A stretch of DNA of 64,000 bases. It comes from CAVTND01 sp963735955 (GTDB lineage: Bacteria; Pseudomonadota; Gammaproteobacteria; Burkholderiales; Burkholderiaceae_F). The stretch spans positions 62,001-126,000 of the forward strand of contig CAVTND010000011.1 of assembly GCA_963735955.1 (NCBI GenBank). The letters run 5' to 3'. The position numbers and the translations under genes were made by a program. Positions 1 to 9,050 of the stretch are shown here, piece after piece (position 1 is the first letter of the stretch; each line of letters begins with the position of its first letter). A model generated the notes under the pieces. It did no database searches. It saw only the letters and a program-made list of their open reading frames with translations, and was not told where the DNA came from.

Positions 1-2226
1 CGACTACCAGATCGTCTACGACCCGACGCAGTTCGTGCGCGCCTCGATCGACGCGGTGGTACACACGCTGCTCGAGGCGGTGCTGCTGGTGGTGCTCGTT
101 GTGATCCTGTTCCTGCAGACCTGGCGCGCGTCGATGATTCCGCTGCTGGCAGTGCCGGTCTCGATCATCGGCACCTTCGCGGTGCTGTACCTGTTCGGCT
201 TTTCCATCAATGCGCTGACGCTGTTCGGGCTGGTCCTCGCGATCGGCATCGTCGTCGATGACGCCATCGTTGTCGTCGAGAACGTCGAACGCAATATCGA
301 AGCGGGCCTTTCTCCGCGCGACGCGACCTACCGGGCGATGCGCGAGGTCTCCGGCCCGATCATCGCGATCGCGCTGGTGCTGGTCGCCGTGTTCGTTCCG
401 CTCGCTTTCATCACAGGCCTGTCGGGCCAGTTCTACAAGCAGTTCGCACTGACGATCGCGATTTCGACCGTGATCTCGGCCATCAACTCGCTGACCCTGT
501 CACCGGCACTTGCGGCTCTACTGCTGAAAGGTCACGGCGAACCGAAGGATCGGCTCACCCTTGCGATCGACAAGTACCTGGGCTGGCTATTCCGCGGATT
601 CAACCAGTTGTTCTCCCGCGGCATCCATGCTTACCGCGGCGGCGTCACCCGCGCGATCTCGCGCAAGGGTCTGATGGTGGCGAATGTACGCGGTGCTCGC
701 TTTCGCGACAGCGGGCCTGTTCAACGTGGTACCCGGCGGCTTCGTGCCGAGCCAGGACAAGCAGTACCTGATCGGGTTCGCGCAGCTTCCCGACGGCGCG
801 ACCCTCGATCGAACCGAAGACGTCATCCGGCGCATGGGTGACATCGCCTTGAGTCACCCGGGCGTCAAGGATGCGATCGCGTTTCCCGGACTGTCGATCA
901 ATGGCTTCACGAACAGCTCCAACGCCGGCATCGTGTTCGTGAGCCTCAAGCCATTCGACGAGCGCAAGCGCAAGGACCAGATCGGGCGCGGCGATCGCGG
1001 GGCAATTGAATCAGAAGTTTGCCGCGATTCCCGACGCCTTCATCGCGATGTTTCCGCCGCCGCCGGTGCAGGGGCTCGGCACCACGGGCGGCTTCAAGCT
1101 GCAACTCGAGGACCGCGCCTCGCTGGGCTACGAGGCACTCGACGCGGCGACGAAAGAATTCCTTGCCAGGGCCTACAAGACGCCCGAACTGGCGGGCCTC
1201 TTTTCGAGTTTCCAGGTGAATGTGCCGCAGCTCTATGCGGATGTTGACCGCACCAAGGCGCGCCAGCTCGGTGTGCCGGTGACCGAAGTGTTCGACACGA
1301 TGCAGATCTACCTCGGCAGCCTGTATGTGAATGACTTCAATCGTTTTGGTCGAACCTATTCCGTGCGCGTGCAGGCCGACGCGCCGTATCGCGCCCACGC
1401 CGAGGATGTCGGGCTTCTCAAAGTGCGCTCGAACACCGACGAAATGGTGCCGCTATCGGCGTTGATGAACGTGAGGCCGAGCTTCGGTCCGGAACGCGCG
1501 ATGCGCTACAACGGATTTCTTGCGGCTGACATCAATGGCCGCGCCGCGCCCGGCTATTCGTCCGGCCAGGCTCAGGAGGCCATCGAACGCATTGCGGCAG
1601 AGACTCTGCCGACGGGCATCAGCTTCGAGTGGACCGAGCTCACGTATCAGGAAATCCTTGCAGGCAATTCCGCCGTGTGGGTGTTCCCCCTGTCCATCCT
1701 GCTTGTGTTCCTGGTGCTCGCAGCACTGTACGAGAGCCTGGTGTTGCCGCTGTCCATCATCCTGATCGTCCCGATGGGATTGCTGGCCGCGATGTCGGGC
1801 GTGTGGCTTACGCAAGGGGACAACAACATCTTCACGCAAATTGGTTTGATGGTGCTGGTGGGGCTGTCGGCGAAAAACGCCATCCTGATTGTGGAGTTTG
1901 CGCGCGAGCTCGAATTCGCAGGCCAGACACCGGTCCAGGCGGCACTGGAAGCAAGCCGCCTGCGACTGCGCCCCATTTTGATGACTTCGCTGGCTTTCGT
2001 GATGGGTGTGCTGCCTCTCGCATTCTCCACGGGCGCCGGCTCGGAAATGCGCCATGCCATGGGCATTGCAGTCTTCTTTGGAATGATCGGCGTCACTGCC
2101 TTCGGTCTGTTTCTCACGCCGGTGTTCTACGTCGTGTTGCGCAGGCTCACCGGCAACCGTCCTCTCAAACAGCACGGCGAGGTTCCGCACGTCGAGGCCT
2201 TCGCCCGGGCATCGGATTCAGCATGA
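1..2226 (+). CDS. RND (HAE1) multidrug efflux permease, 3' part, two frameshifts
   Basis: This is the C-terminal two thirds or so of an inner-membrane RND permease, which pumps drugs by proton antiport in a tripartite efflux complex; the start lies upstream of the window. The reading frame enters with YDPTQFVRASI, typical of MexF/OqxB-like pumps. The TM4 motif GIVVDDAIVVVENVERN carries the paired acidic residues of the proton relay. The C-terminal half keeps LVGLSAKNAILIVEFA and a run of hydrophobic helices. The protein is spread over three frames, with joins near 687 and 990. Each join is repaired by removing one base (an extra a after gtggcg, and an extra a after gaccag), so read error is likelier than decay. 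The stop overlaps the next gene's start as ATGA. Substrate cannot be told from sequence; MexF-type is the best guess. Confidence 0.88.
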
Positions 2227-3614
2227 GACTCTTCTCATTGTTTCTTGCATTCATCCTCGCGGGTTGCGCTTCCGTACCGGAGATCGATCCCTCGAAGTTG
2301 CCCCCGGCGCCGGCGGCGTTCAAGGACGCGGCCGGTCGCTCAGTGCCGGCTGCACCGGCACCGAGTCAGGCGCACGGACAATGGTGGAAGGCGTTCGACG
2401 ATCCGGTGCTCGATGCGCTCGTCGCGCGCGCAGATCGCGACAACACCAGCATTGCGGTAGCGATCGGACGCCTGACGCAGGCGCGTGCATTCGTGCAGGC
2501 GAAGGAAGCCGATCGCTCGGTCCAGGTGAACGGTGGCGCGAGTGCGTTGCGCGCCGACGGGATCTTCCAGGGCAGCTCCGGCCCGGCCCGCTCGCTGTTC
2601 CTGCTGGACGCAACCCTGTCGTATGACCTGGATCTGTTCGGAAAACTGGCGAAGGCCGCCGAGGCCGCCGAGCTGGACGCCCAGGCACGCGAACGACTGC
2701 TGCAGAACGCCCGCCTGCTCGCCCGGTCGGAGGTCGCGCAGGCTTATCTCTTGCTGCGCGCGCTCGACGAGGAACGCACACTCGTTCGCAATACGCTGGC
2801 CGCTTTTCGCGACACGCTGAGCCTGACGGAGCGCCGATTCCGCGCCGGCGACGTCGCCGAGCTGGACGTTGCGCGCGCGGAGACCGAGGTCGCGGCCACC
2901 GAATCCGACCTGCTTGCGGTCGATCGTCGCCGGGCCGAACTCGAGAACACCCTGGCGGTTCTGGTCGGCGCCGTTGCGTCCGAATTCGCGCTGCCGGTCG
3001 CCGAGTGGAAGACGGCGTTGCCAGTGATACCGGCGGGCGTTCCCAGCACCGTCCTGACGCGCCGGCCCGACGTTGCGGCGGCGCAGGAGACGATGCTGGC
3101 AGCGCAGGCTCGCGTGGGCGTGGCAAAGCTCGCATGGTTCCCGGACGTCACGCTGACCGCGGCCGGTGGTTTTGCTTCGCCCGATATCGGCGACCTGCTC
3201 AAGTGGTCGGCGCGCGCGTGGGGCATAGGCGCACTGCTCTCGGTCCCGATTTTCGATGGCGGACGCCGCGAGGCCGGAGTACAGAACGCGCGCGGCGAGC
3301 TCGACGTCACGGTGGCCCGCTATCGCGAGCAGGTATTTGTCGCATTCAAGGAAGTCGAAGACCAGCTCGCGGCGCTGCGCCTGCTGGCGGAGCAGGCCGA
3401 AGCGCAGGCGCGCGCGGTGGCCTCGTCAAGCCGTGCGACTGAACTGTCCGATGTGCGCTATCGCAATGGACTCGTAAGTCAGCTCGACCTCCTCGATGCG
3501 CAGCGCAGCGAGTTTCGTAATCGACGCCAGGCCTTGCAGGTGCGCTCCGCGCAGTATCAGGCAACGGTGGGGCTGGTCCGCGCGCTCGGAGGTGGGTGGG
3601 ACACGGGGTCTTGA
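2223..3614 (+). CDS. NodT/OprM-family outer-membrane efflux lipoprotein
   Basis: This is the outer-membrane channel subunit of the RND pump, 463 residues, a normal length for the OprM/OprN/NodT family. The N-terminus is a lipoprotein signal ending in the lipobox LAGC. Two repeated outer-membrane-efflux domains follow, with the typical text TLSYDLDLFGK and LTERRFRAGDVAELDVARAE in the first half and LTRRPDVAAAQ and RYRNGLVSQLDLLDAQRS in the second. It starts with ATG inside the stop codon of the permease (ATGA overlap), so the two are translationally coupled. The periplasmic adaptor gene of the complex is not in the window and presumably lies just upstream. Confidence 0.92.
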   Translation: MRLFSLFLAFILAGCASVPEIDPSKLPPAPAAFKDAAGRSVPAAPAPSQAHGQWWKAFDDPVLDALVARADRDNTSIAVAIGRLTQARAFVQAKEADRSVQVNGGASALRADGIFQGSSGPARSLFLLDATLSYDLDLFGKLAKAAEAAELDAQARERLLQNARLLARSEVAQAYLLLRALDEERTLVRNTLAAFRDTLSLTERRFRAGDVAELDVARAETEVAATESDLLAVDRRRAELENTLAVLVGAVASEFALPVAEWKTALPVIPAGVPSTVLTRRPDVAAAQETMLAAQARVGVAKLAWFPDVTLTAAGGFASPDIGDLLKWSARAWGIGALLSVPIFDGGRREAGVQNARGELDVTVARYREQVFVAFKEVEDQLAALRLLAEQAEAQARAVASSSRATELSDVRYRNGLVSQLDLLDAQRSEFRNRRQALQVRSAQYQATVGLVRALGGGWDTGS

Positions 3615-3671
3615 ACTGGCGAACGACCGATCTGTCAGCCTATCCCGGCGCATTCGAAGTCGCGGCTTGCT

Positions 3672-4463
3672 TCAGCTCGCCAGCGCGGCAAACCGGTCAA
3701 TGAGTTCGGCGACGGCGCGATCGTCATGGGCGTGGACGACGCGGCGATGTGCATCGTCAACGGCCGCCTGGTGGCTGGGATCGGGGTATTGCTGAAGAAT
3801 CTTGCGATAGTCCGCAATCTCTCCGCCGAAGTACCAGAACTCGTCGTTTCGCTCCTTGCTCCGGCCGGCGGCGTCGCGAACCAGCCGCGAGCATTGAATC
3901 CTGAGCAGACGCTGGTGCGCCTTGAACGCCTGCTGCTGCAGATCCGAGGGGCCGGCCATGACGTCGACGCCGAGGCCGCGGATCCAGCGTTCGATCGGAG
4001 GCGTCAGCGTGCCGGCCAGGTCGGCGAAGTCGAATTGTTCGCGCAACGTGCCGATGACGTCGGCGCGCAGATTGCTGAAGCCGCGATCGACGAGCAGCAG
4101 CGTCCGTCTGTCGAGGGCGCGCATGAATCCGTACTCGAGCGCGACGTTGGGATTGAATTCATCCTTCGCGCGGTCCTCCAGCACCGCGACGCCGAACTTG
4201 CAGCACAGCATGTAGACACAGACGTTGGTCCATATCTGGTTGTCGCGTGCGTACATCTGGTCGTCGGCACGCCGACCCACCAGGCCATGATGGCAAAGCG
4301 TCTTGCGCAGTATTTCGTCGAGATGGCCAAGCGGTCGATCACTTTCGTCGAAGCGCATCATGATGAAAACGTTGCGCTCATATTGCGGATGATCGGCCAG
4401 GAAGCGCTCGCAGTCTGTGCGCAGATGTTCGTAGCCATTCGGCAGGGGGAACTGATTGGGCAA
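3672..4463 (-). CDS. TIR / nucleoside-deoxyribosyltransferase-like domain protein
   Basis: This is a soluble 263-residue protein. Residues about 31-150 match the TIR/SLOG/deoxyribosyltransferase-like fold: a first strand VFIMMRFDE (32-40), RADD (65-68), then FNPNVALE (103-110) followed by YGFMRAL. The Glu in NVALE sits where TIR NADases and deoxyribosyltransferases carry their catalytic Glu. The C-terminal 110 residues are helical and unrecognised. I infer a nucleotide- or NAD-related function, but no substrate can be named. The start is TTG; the sequence GAGGAG six bases upstream is a strong ribosome binding site and supports it. The gene begins three bases after the stop of the glycosyltransferase gene, so it is probably the last gene of a three-gene operon. 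Such domains are common in anti-phage systems, but there is no clear partner effector here. Confidence 0.7.
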   Translation of the reverse strand: MPNQFPLPNGYEHLRTDCERFLADHPQYERNVFIMMRFDESDRPLGHLDEILRKTLCHHGLVGRRADDQMYARDNQIWTNVCVYMLCCKFGVAVLEDRAKDEFNPNVALEYGFMRALDRRTLLLVDRGFSNLRADVIGTLREQFDFADLAGTLTPPIERWIRGLGVDVMAGPSDLQQQAFKAHQRLLRIQCSRLVRDAAGRSKERNDEFWYFGGEIADYRKILQQYPDPSHQAAVDDAHRRVVHAHDDRAVAELIDRFAALAS

Positions 4464-4466
4464 GGT

Positions 4467-5585
4467 TCACTCCTCGAGTGCAGTCACGCCAAGTCGCGGG
4501 TCGAGCCCTGGCTCGGCGAGCGCGGCAAAGCGCTCCAGGTAGCGGCGCGCCATCGCGACGTCGGTAAACCGCTCCGCCGCGCGTCGACGCGCGCCTTCGG
4601 TCATAACGGCCAGGGTTTCGGCGTCGGCATTGAGCCAACGCAGCATCGCCGCGCGAAAGTCCTCGTAGTCCGTTCCGTCGCAATAGAGGGCGTGTTCACC
4701 CAGCACCTCGACCAGACCGTCGACCGCGCAGCAGACGACCGGAATTCCGCGCGCGGCTGCTTCCAGGGCAGCGAGTCCGAACGGTTCATAGATAGAAGGC
4801 TGTACCAGCACGTCGATCGCGTCGAAGAAAGCGTCCAGCCGCGGGCCGCCGCACCAGCCGAGATAGTGCACTCGGCGCTCGACTGCGAGGCGGCCGATCA
4901 GGTCGCGCGCGTAAGGGCTGAACGCCTTGCCCGCGATCATCACTTCGAAGTCTTCGAAGCCGGGTTCGAGCAGCAGCATCTGCACGTATTCGGGCCGCTT
5001 GCGCGGCACCAGGCGCCCACAGTATCCGAGTACGCCGCGCCGCTGCGTCCGCGGCGACCAGCGCGGCAGGGCAATGCCGTTGTGGACCACGCTGACCCGG
5101 TCGTTCAGGTGTTCGTACCCAAGACTCCGGTAGTAGCCGCGCTCCGCCTCTGAAACCAGCGCGACTTCGTCGCACGCCGCGATCAGACGCTCCTGCTCAA
5201 CGACGGCACCGCGCAGATCAACCTGGTTTGAGCTCTCTTCAATCGCCAGCAGCGAATGGATGGTGAACAGCGATCGACTCTCGGTCAGAGCGTCCAGGAG
5301 TCCCGGTGCGTGCTTGTAGGAATGCACGTGGGCAATTGGTGCGCGGAAGTGCTCCAGTTCCTCGTGACGGCCGAGTGCGACATTGGGATGCTGCGCGAGG
5401 ATCGCTTCGATCTCATGTGGCTGATAGGAGTGGTCGGCGACGTACCAGAGCGCATGTACGCCGAGCGTCGAGAAGCCGCTGATCATTGACTCGATGACGC
5501 TGCCCACGCCGCCCATGCGGTTGTGCGGCATCTCGTTGGTGATCTCGATGACCTCGAAGTCGCGGCATGCGGTATTGGCAATCAC
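4467..5585 (-). CDS. GT4-family glycosyltransferase
   Basis: This is a retaining nucleotide-sugar glycosyltransferase of the GT-B fold, 372 residues. An N-terminal acceptor domain opens with a glycine-rich loop GGVGSV (25-30), and a C-terminal donor domain carries the GT4 E-x7-E signature EPFGLAALE (267-275). GYCGRLVPRKRPE is the usual start of the second Rossmann domain. I place the start at GTG 5585, because it overlaps the upstream gene's stop as GTGA and leaves the homologous N-terminus intact; a longer reading to 5726 adds only low-complexity Arg-rich sequence. It lies between an unknown protein and a TIR-like protein on the same strand. The acceptor is unknown, and no capsule or LPS cluster surrounds it. 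Confidence 0.85.
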   Translation of the reverse strand: MIANTACRDFEVIEITNEMPHNRMGGVGSVIESMISGFSTLGVHALWYVADHSYQPHEIEAILAQHPNVALGRHEELEHFRAPIAHVHSYKHAPGLLDALTESRSLFTIHSLLAIEESSNQVDLRGAVVEQERLIAACDEVALVSEAERGYYRSLGYEHLNDRVSVVHNGIALPRWSPRTQRRGVLGYCGRLVPRKRPEYVQMLLLEPGFEDFEVMIAGKAFSPYARDLIGRLAVERRVHYLGWCGGPRLDAFFDAIDVLVQPSIYEPFGLAALEAAARGIPVVCCAVDGLVEVLGEHALYCDGTDYEDFRAAMLRWLNADAETLAVMTEGARRRAAERFTDVAMARRYLERFAALAEPGLDPRLGVTALEE

Positions 5586-6004
5586 GGCGCGCCCTCCGCA
5601 CCGGGTCGTTCGGAAACCCTGAGCTCGCCCAGGACGGCCAGCGACCGACACTCGACCGGAAACCGCTCCGGCTCCTCCCACCGCCCGTCTTTGCGGCGTG
5701 CGGCGAGAAAAATGCCGGCCACGCACTCGTCAAGCCGGGGATTGCGATCTTCGACGTGAAAGTTGTGCACGGCCAGGATCCGATAGCGACCGACGACGAT
5801 GTGAGTCAGATCGATCCGGAGTTCAATCGCGCTGATGTAGCTCTGCGGCGCTCTAGTCAATCGGAACGGCGGCACGATCAGCACGTTCGTCTGCAGCCGG
5901 CAAGGGATCGGTCCCGTAGAGGTAACCCGATATCCGCGCGTCGGCGCCCGGTGTGCTGCCACGACTTGGGTAGGGGTACTGGGAGCCGGGCCCGTCGTGT
6001 CCAT
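5582..6004 (-). CDS. Unknown protein, first gene of the glycosyltransferase/TIR-like operon
   Basis: This is a 140-residue soluble protein that I do not recognise. Support for it being real is indirect. Its stop overlaps the GTG start of the glycosyltransferase (GTGA). The C-terminal two thirds reads like ordinary globular protein with alternating hydrophobic strands (for example YISAIELRIDLTHIVVG and YRILAVHNFHVED). It ends in a short Glu/Pro-rich tail. The first 30 residues are less convincing, so the true start may be internal; ATG 6004 is the outermost option. There is no signal peptide or membrane segment. Function is unknown; co-translation with the glycosyltransferase suggests a shared role. 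Confidence 0.5.
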   Translation of the reverse strand: MDTTGPAPSTPTQVVAAHRAPTRGYRVTSTGPIPCRLQTNVLIVPPFRLTRAPQSYISAIELRIDLTHIVVGRYRILAVHNFHVEDRNPRLDECVAGIFLAARRKDGRWEEPERFPVECRSLAVLGELRVSERPGAEGAP

Positions 6005-6202
6005 CGTGAATGATGCGAATGAGGTAGGCCACGAGGCTCGCGCGGATCGGTGGGAGGCTGGTTCGCGGTTGACTGAATCGGCTCCATTGTGGGCATGCGA
6101 AGGCCGCAGCTCAAGAGACCCCAGTCAGGCGGCGGCAGTACCGGATACCTGCGGCTCGAACACCGAGAGTGAATCCGCACGCCGTCGTCCGCGGCCCGGC
6201 GT

Positions 6203-6430
6203 CTACGGCGCGCCGACCAGGAAATACAGGCTCCAGTTTCCGGACTTGCCCAGACCCAGGCCCAGGAAGAGGGGACCCAGGAACGTGTCCGCACCGAGAA
6301 AAACTGATCCGGACCACAGCGTCCCCGGCGAGGGGAGGCCGTCGAAGCGGTCAGTGATTCGTCCTGCTTCGGCCGATCCGCCGACGTAGATGCCGCTTCC
6401 CAGGAGGTCCGGTAGCGGCAGCGTCCGGTG
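6203..6430 (-). pseudogene. C-terminal remnant of a PlpD-type patatin/outer-membrane barrel protein
   Basis: About 70 codons in one frame match the very end of the 16-strand barrel found at the C-terminus of PlpD-like (type Vd) patatin phospholipases. The recognisable pieces are GSGIYVGGSAEAGR, then GADTFLGPLFLGLG, then WSLYFLVGAP followed by TAG. No patatin domain, POTRA domain or signal peptide can be found in any frame upstream (6430-6612), so the other roughly 650 residues of a normal family member are missing. This is a gene remnant, not a functional gene. The remaining sequence between 6005 and 6612 shows nothing else that I can support. Confidence 0.6.
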
Positions 6431-6612
6431 GTGGACGCGGCGGCGTCGATCCTCGCCGCGGCGAACGCCCAGCTCTAGCGGGGATACCCCCTCAAGCGCT
6501 TGTCCGCGGGCGCGGCACGTCATGCGACGCAAGCTGGACCGACCCGCTTCCGTGTAGCGTTTTGCTGGTGCAGGAATTCCCGCGAATCACCCGAGGGGGC
6601 GTTGTTGGGGGA

Positions 6613-7005
6613 TTAAGTGCAGTTCACCGTGACATCGTGGGAGTGTCCAACGGTGATGCTGGATACCGTGGTTGCCCCCATCTTCGCCTTGATGGATTGC
6701 AGCTGCGCGACCGACAGCGTGATCGTGTGATCGTGGTCCGCTGTGCCGGCAATGCTGAACGTTCTGTCGACCGGCGAATCGAGGTCGGTGGCGGCAATGG
6801 TCAGAGCGTGGCCGTGATTTCCTGTGATCGCCGTCGCGCCGCACACCGCTGCTGGCGAAGGAGGAGGAGCCGGAGTCGGAGTCGGGGCCGGGGCCGGTGC
6901 GGGAGCTGGCGGGGGGCTGTAGCCGTCGCTCCCACCGCAGGACGCCAGCAGAAGCAGGCTGCCGCTTCCGATGCCTTCACAGAATTGTCGTCGTGTAAGC
7001 GGCAT
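6613..7005 (-). CDS. Small His-rich lipoprotein with twin-arginine-like signal
   Basis: This is a 130-residue exported protein. The N-terminus MPLTRRQFCEGIGSGS has paired arginines at 5-6 and a hydrophobic stretch ending in LASC, so it looks like a Tat-type lipoprotein signal with lipidation at Cys 23. A low-complexity Pro/Ala/Thr linker (about residues 31-53) separates the anchor from a C-terminal domain of about 75 residues. That domain contains two His-rich clusters, NHGHA and TADHDHT, and ends with a third, GHSHD, before a Cys. The His spacing suggests metal binding, but this is inference; I do not recognise a named family. It lies directly downstream of the beta-propeller gene, on the same strand, separated by about 60 bases. 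Confidence 0.75.
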   Translation of the reverse strand: MPLTRRQFCEGIGSGSLLLLASCGGSDGYSPPPAPAPAPAPTPTPAPPPSPAAVCGATAITGNHGHALTIAATDLDSPVDRTFSIAGTADHDHTITLSVAQLQSIKAKMGATTVSSITVGHSHDVTVNCT

Positions 7006-7065
7006 GGTCAGTCTCCAGGTGAAAGTCGGACGGAAATCTCAAGACGCATCGCTCGATACCAGACA

Positions 7066-8199
7066 TCAGTCATCGTCTTCACGCTCGTGACGGCCGTCGC
7101 CGGCGACGGGATCGATGCGTCCGTAGACTCCGTTGGCTTCGTCATTCGGGCCGGCCGCGAAGAACAAGGCGTCGGCGGATTGCCCACGCTGGCCATTGCC
7201 AAACGCAAGGCCCCAGAGACCCGGCAAGGTCAGCCGGCGTCCGTCGGCGTTTCGCAGCTGGCCGAGAAACGTACCCGTCCGAAGATCGAACGCGGAAATT
7301 CGTCCGTCACCGAAGTTTCCGACCAGCAAGGTGCCTCCGAACCGTCCGAATCCCGCAGGTGAAAACGACACGCCCCACGGCGCATTGAGCTTCCCGCCGG
7401 TGGTCAAGCGGCGGAGAAAGCGGCCATTGGCGTCAAAGATGTTCACTACTCCCAGCCCGCGACCGGGGACGTCGTCTTCTCCGTCTTCATCGCGTTTCGC
7501 ATAGGTCACGACAAGATCTCCCAGCACGTTCTGGATGCCGAACGGTGCGAAGTCGCGCGGCAGATTCGGATCGGCAAACGCACCGGTCCAGGACACGGGC
7601 CGGAACTGGGCATCAAACACGTCGATTCGGTTGTTGCGGAAATCGGTCGCATACAGGAAATTTCCGCTGCCGTTGGCGGCCAGCGCGAGGCCCTTGTAAA
7701 TGGCCTTGCGGCTCGAGTTGTCGACAGCGATCACCGCATTGGTGGGATTCACGTTCGGTGCCCAGCCGGACACGGTCCCGTCCTCGCCGACGAACACAAA
7801 TCGCGCCGGTCCGCTAAGTCCGTTCTGGCTTACGACGAAGTCATTCGAGCCGCTGAATACGATCCCGGTCGGGCGCCCCTGCGTGCCACCGGCGCCGGGG
7901 ACGCGCACCACCAGTGTCTGCGGCTTGCCCGAACCGTCGTACAGGGTCGAAACGCCGGTTGCGTTATCGGCGACCCAGACAAACCCGGCCGGGTTGAACG
8001 CCACACCCCAGGGGTTTTTCAAGGACGGATCCGTGAACGGGGCGCTGACCGCGCCATCGGACACGAGTGAGGTCGCGCTATAGAAGCGCAGTTGCTTTTC
8101 GGAACCTGGTTCTGCGGCCCTGCCTGCAGGAACCGTCGTTGCCAGGGCAGCGAAGAGGAACAAATTCGATGCAACGAACACCGATCTGAAGTCACGCAT
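7066..8199 (-). CDS. TIGR03118-family secreted beta-propeller protein
   Basis: This is a secreted protein of about 377 residues. An N-terminal signal peptide (MRDFRSVFVASNLFLF to about residue 28) is followed by NHL-like propeller repeats. Conserved pieces typical of the TIGR03118 family are NPWGVAFNPAG followed by VWVADN, then PTGIVF, YATDFRNNRIDVFD and LNAPWGVSFSPAGFG with a GTLLVGNFGDGRI blade. I chose ATG 8199 because the 14 residues before it disturb the signal peptide. No enzymatic motif is visible; the family is of unknown function and is often found with other exported proteins. The acidic C-terminus (EREDDD) is unremarkable. Confidence 0.83.
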   Translation of the reverse strand: MRDFRSVFVASNLFLFAALATTVPAGRAAEPGSEKQLRFYSATSLVSDGAVSAPFTDPSLKNPWGVAFNPAGFVWVADNATGVSTLYDGSGKPQTLVVRVPGAGGTQGRPTGIVFSGSNDFVVSQNGLSGPARFVFVGEDGTVSGWAPNVNPTNAVIAVDNSSRKAIYKGLALAANGSGNFLYATDFRNNRIDVFDAQFRPVSWTGAFADPNLPRDFAPFGIQNVLGDLVVTYAKRDEDGEDDVPGRGLGVVNIFDANGRFLRRLTTGGKLNAPWGVSFSPAGFGRFGGTLLVGNFGDGRISAFDLRTGTFLGQLRNADGRRLTLPGLWGLAFGNGQRGQSADALFFAAGPNDEANGVYGRIDPVAGDGRHEREDDD

Positions 8200-8359
8200 T
8201 GGGAGGCCTTTCACGCTGGAACTTGACTCGGTGAATGCCACCGGGAGTCGAATGCGTTCAAGCAGACGGGTTCAAACTTGCTGAAACTGCTGACAGATCC
8301 CATGCATGCGGGACGATCTGCGGTCTGGCCACACGAACTTTGAACCGCAGTGCGACTTC

Positions 8360-8425
8360 GATCCACTAACCGTTGGTGTTCTGCGTCTTCGGCGGTCTTC
8401 GTCTTCTTCTTGTTCGCTGAGCCTC
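8360..8425. repeat. Possible member of a widespread CTC/TTC-rich intergenic repeat
   Basis: The stretch with ttctgcgtcttcggcggtc followed by ttcgtcttcttcttgttc lies in the 260-base gap between the propeller gene and the sigma-factor gene. Its pyrimidine-rich, trinucleotide-like texture resembles the short 'tctgcgtctctgcggt' repeats scattered through many bacterial genomes. There is only one copy in this window, so the call rests on resemblance alone. Confidence 0.2.
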
Positions 8426-8459
8426 GCCGTGCAAATAGCAGAACGATGCAACGGGTGAC

Positions 8460-9050
8460 ATGAGCCAAGCTGGACCCGGCGAGACCACGGCACCCAGGCT
8501 GAAAGCGCGGGGGCGCGATGATGTCGCCCTGCTTCAGCGTGTCGCGCAGGCCGACGTTCAGGCTTTCGAGACGCTTTATCGCGGCTACTTTCCGCGCCTG
8601 CATCGGTTTCTGGAGCGGGTGACCCACCGGGTGCAGCTGGTGGAAGAGATTCTTGATGACACGATGCTCGTCGTCTGGCAGAAGGCGTCGAGTTTCAACG
8701 GTGAGTCGCTGGTTTCAACCTGGATCTTTTCGATCGCCTACCGCAAGGCGCTGAAGGCCCTGCGACGGCTTGACGAACCGGTGGCCGAGGGCGATGAAGG
8801 CGTGGCCGAGGACCCCGAACCCGACGCCGCGCTGATGCACGCCGAGCTGCGCGAGCGGCTGGTCAATGCAATCGGCCGCATGTCCCCCGCGCATCGCGCA
8901 GTCGTCGAGCTCACGTACTACCAGGGTTGCGCCTACAGCGAGATTGCGACCATCATGGACTGTCCGGTCGATACGGTGAAAACACGCATGTTCCATGCGC
9001 GGCGCCACCTGCGCCGTCTGATCGGAGAACGGCGGGAGGATCTGCTGTGA
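8460..9050 (+). CDS. ECF-family RNA polymerase sigma factor
   Basis: This is an alternative sigma factor of 196 residues. Region 2 (about residues 30-95) contains the helix text AFETLYRGYFPRLHRFL and EEILDDTMLVVWQKASSF, typical of ECF proteins. Region 4 (about 135-187) holds the helix-turn-helix YSEIATIMDCPVDTVKTRMFHARR, which reads the -35 element (the motif spans residues about 151-174). It starts at ATG 8460 and its stop overlaps the GTG start of the anti-sigma gene (GTGA). It heads a four-gene coupled cassette, so it is likely to direct transcription of the cassette itself, although I could not pick out a matching promoter upstream with confidence. Confidence 0.92.
   Translation: MSQAGPGETTAPRLKARGRDDVALLQRVAQADVQAFETLYRGYFPRLHRFLERVTHRVQLVEEILDDTMLVVWQKASSFNGESLVSTWIFSIAYRKALKALRRLDEPVAEGDEGVAEDPEPDAALMHAELRERLVNAIGRMSPAHRAVVELTYYQGCAYSEIATIMDCPVDTVKTRMFHARRHLRRLIGERREDLL

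Noticed and set aside
3726..5153. Plus-strand frame of 475 codons opposite the TIR-like and glycosyltransferase genes
   Set aside because: It is the mirror of two well-supported minus-strand genes and has no recognisable motif.
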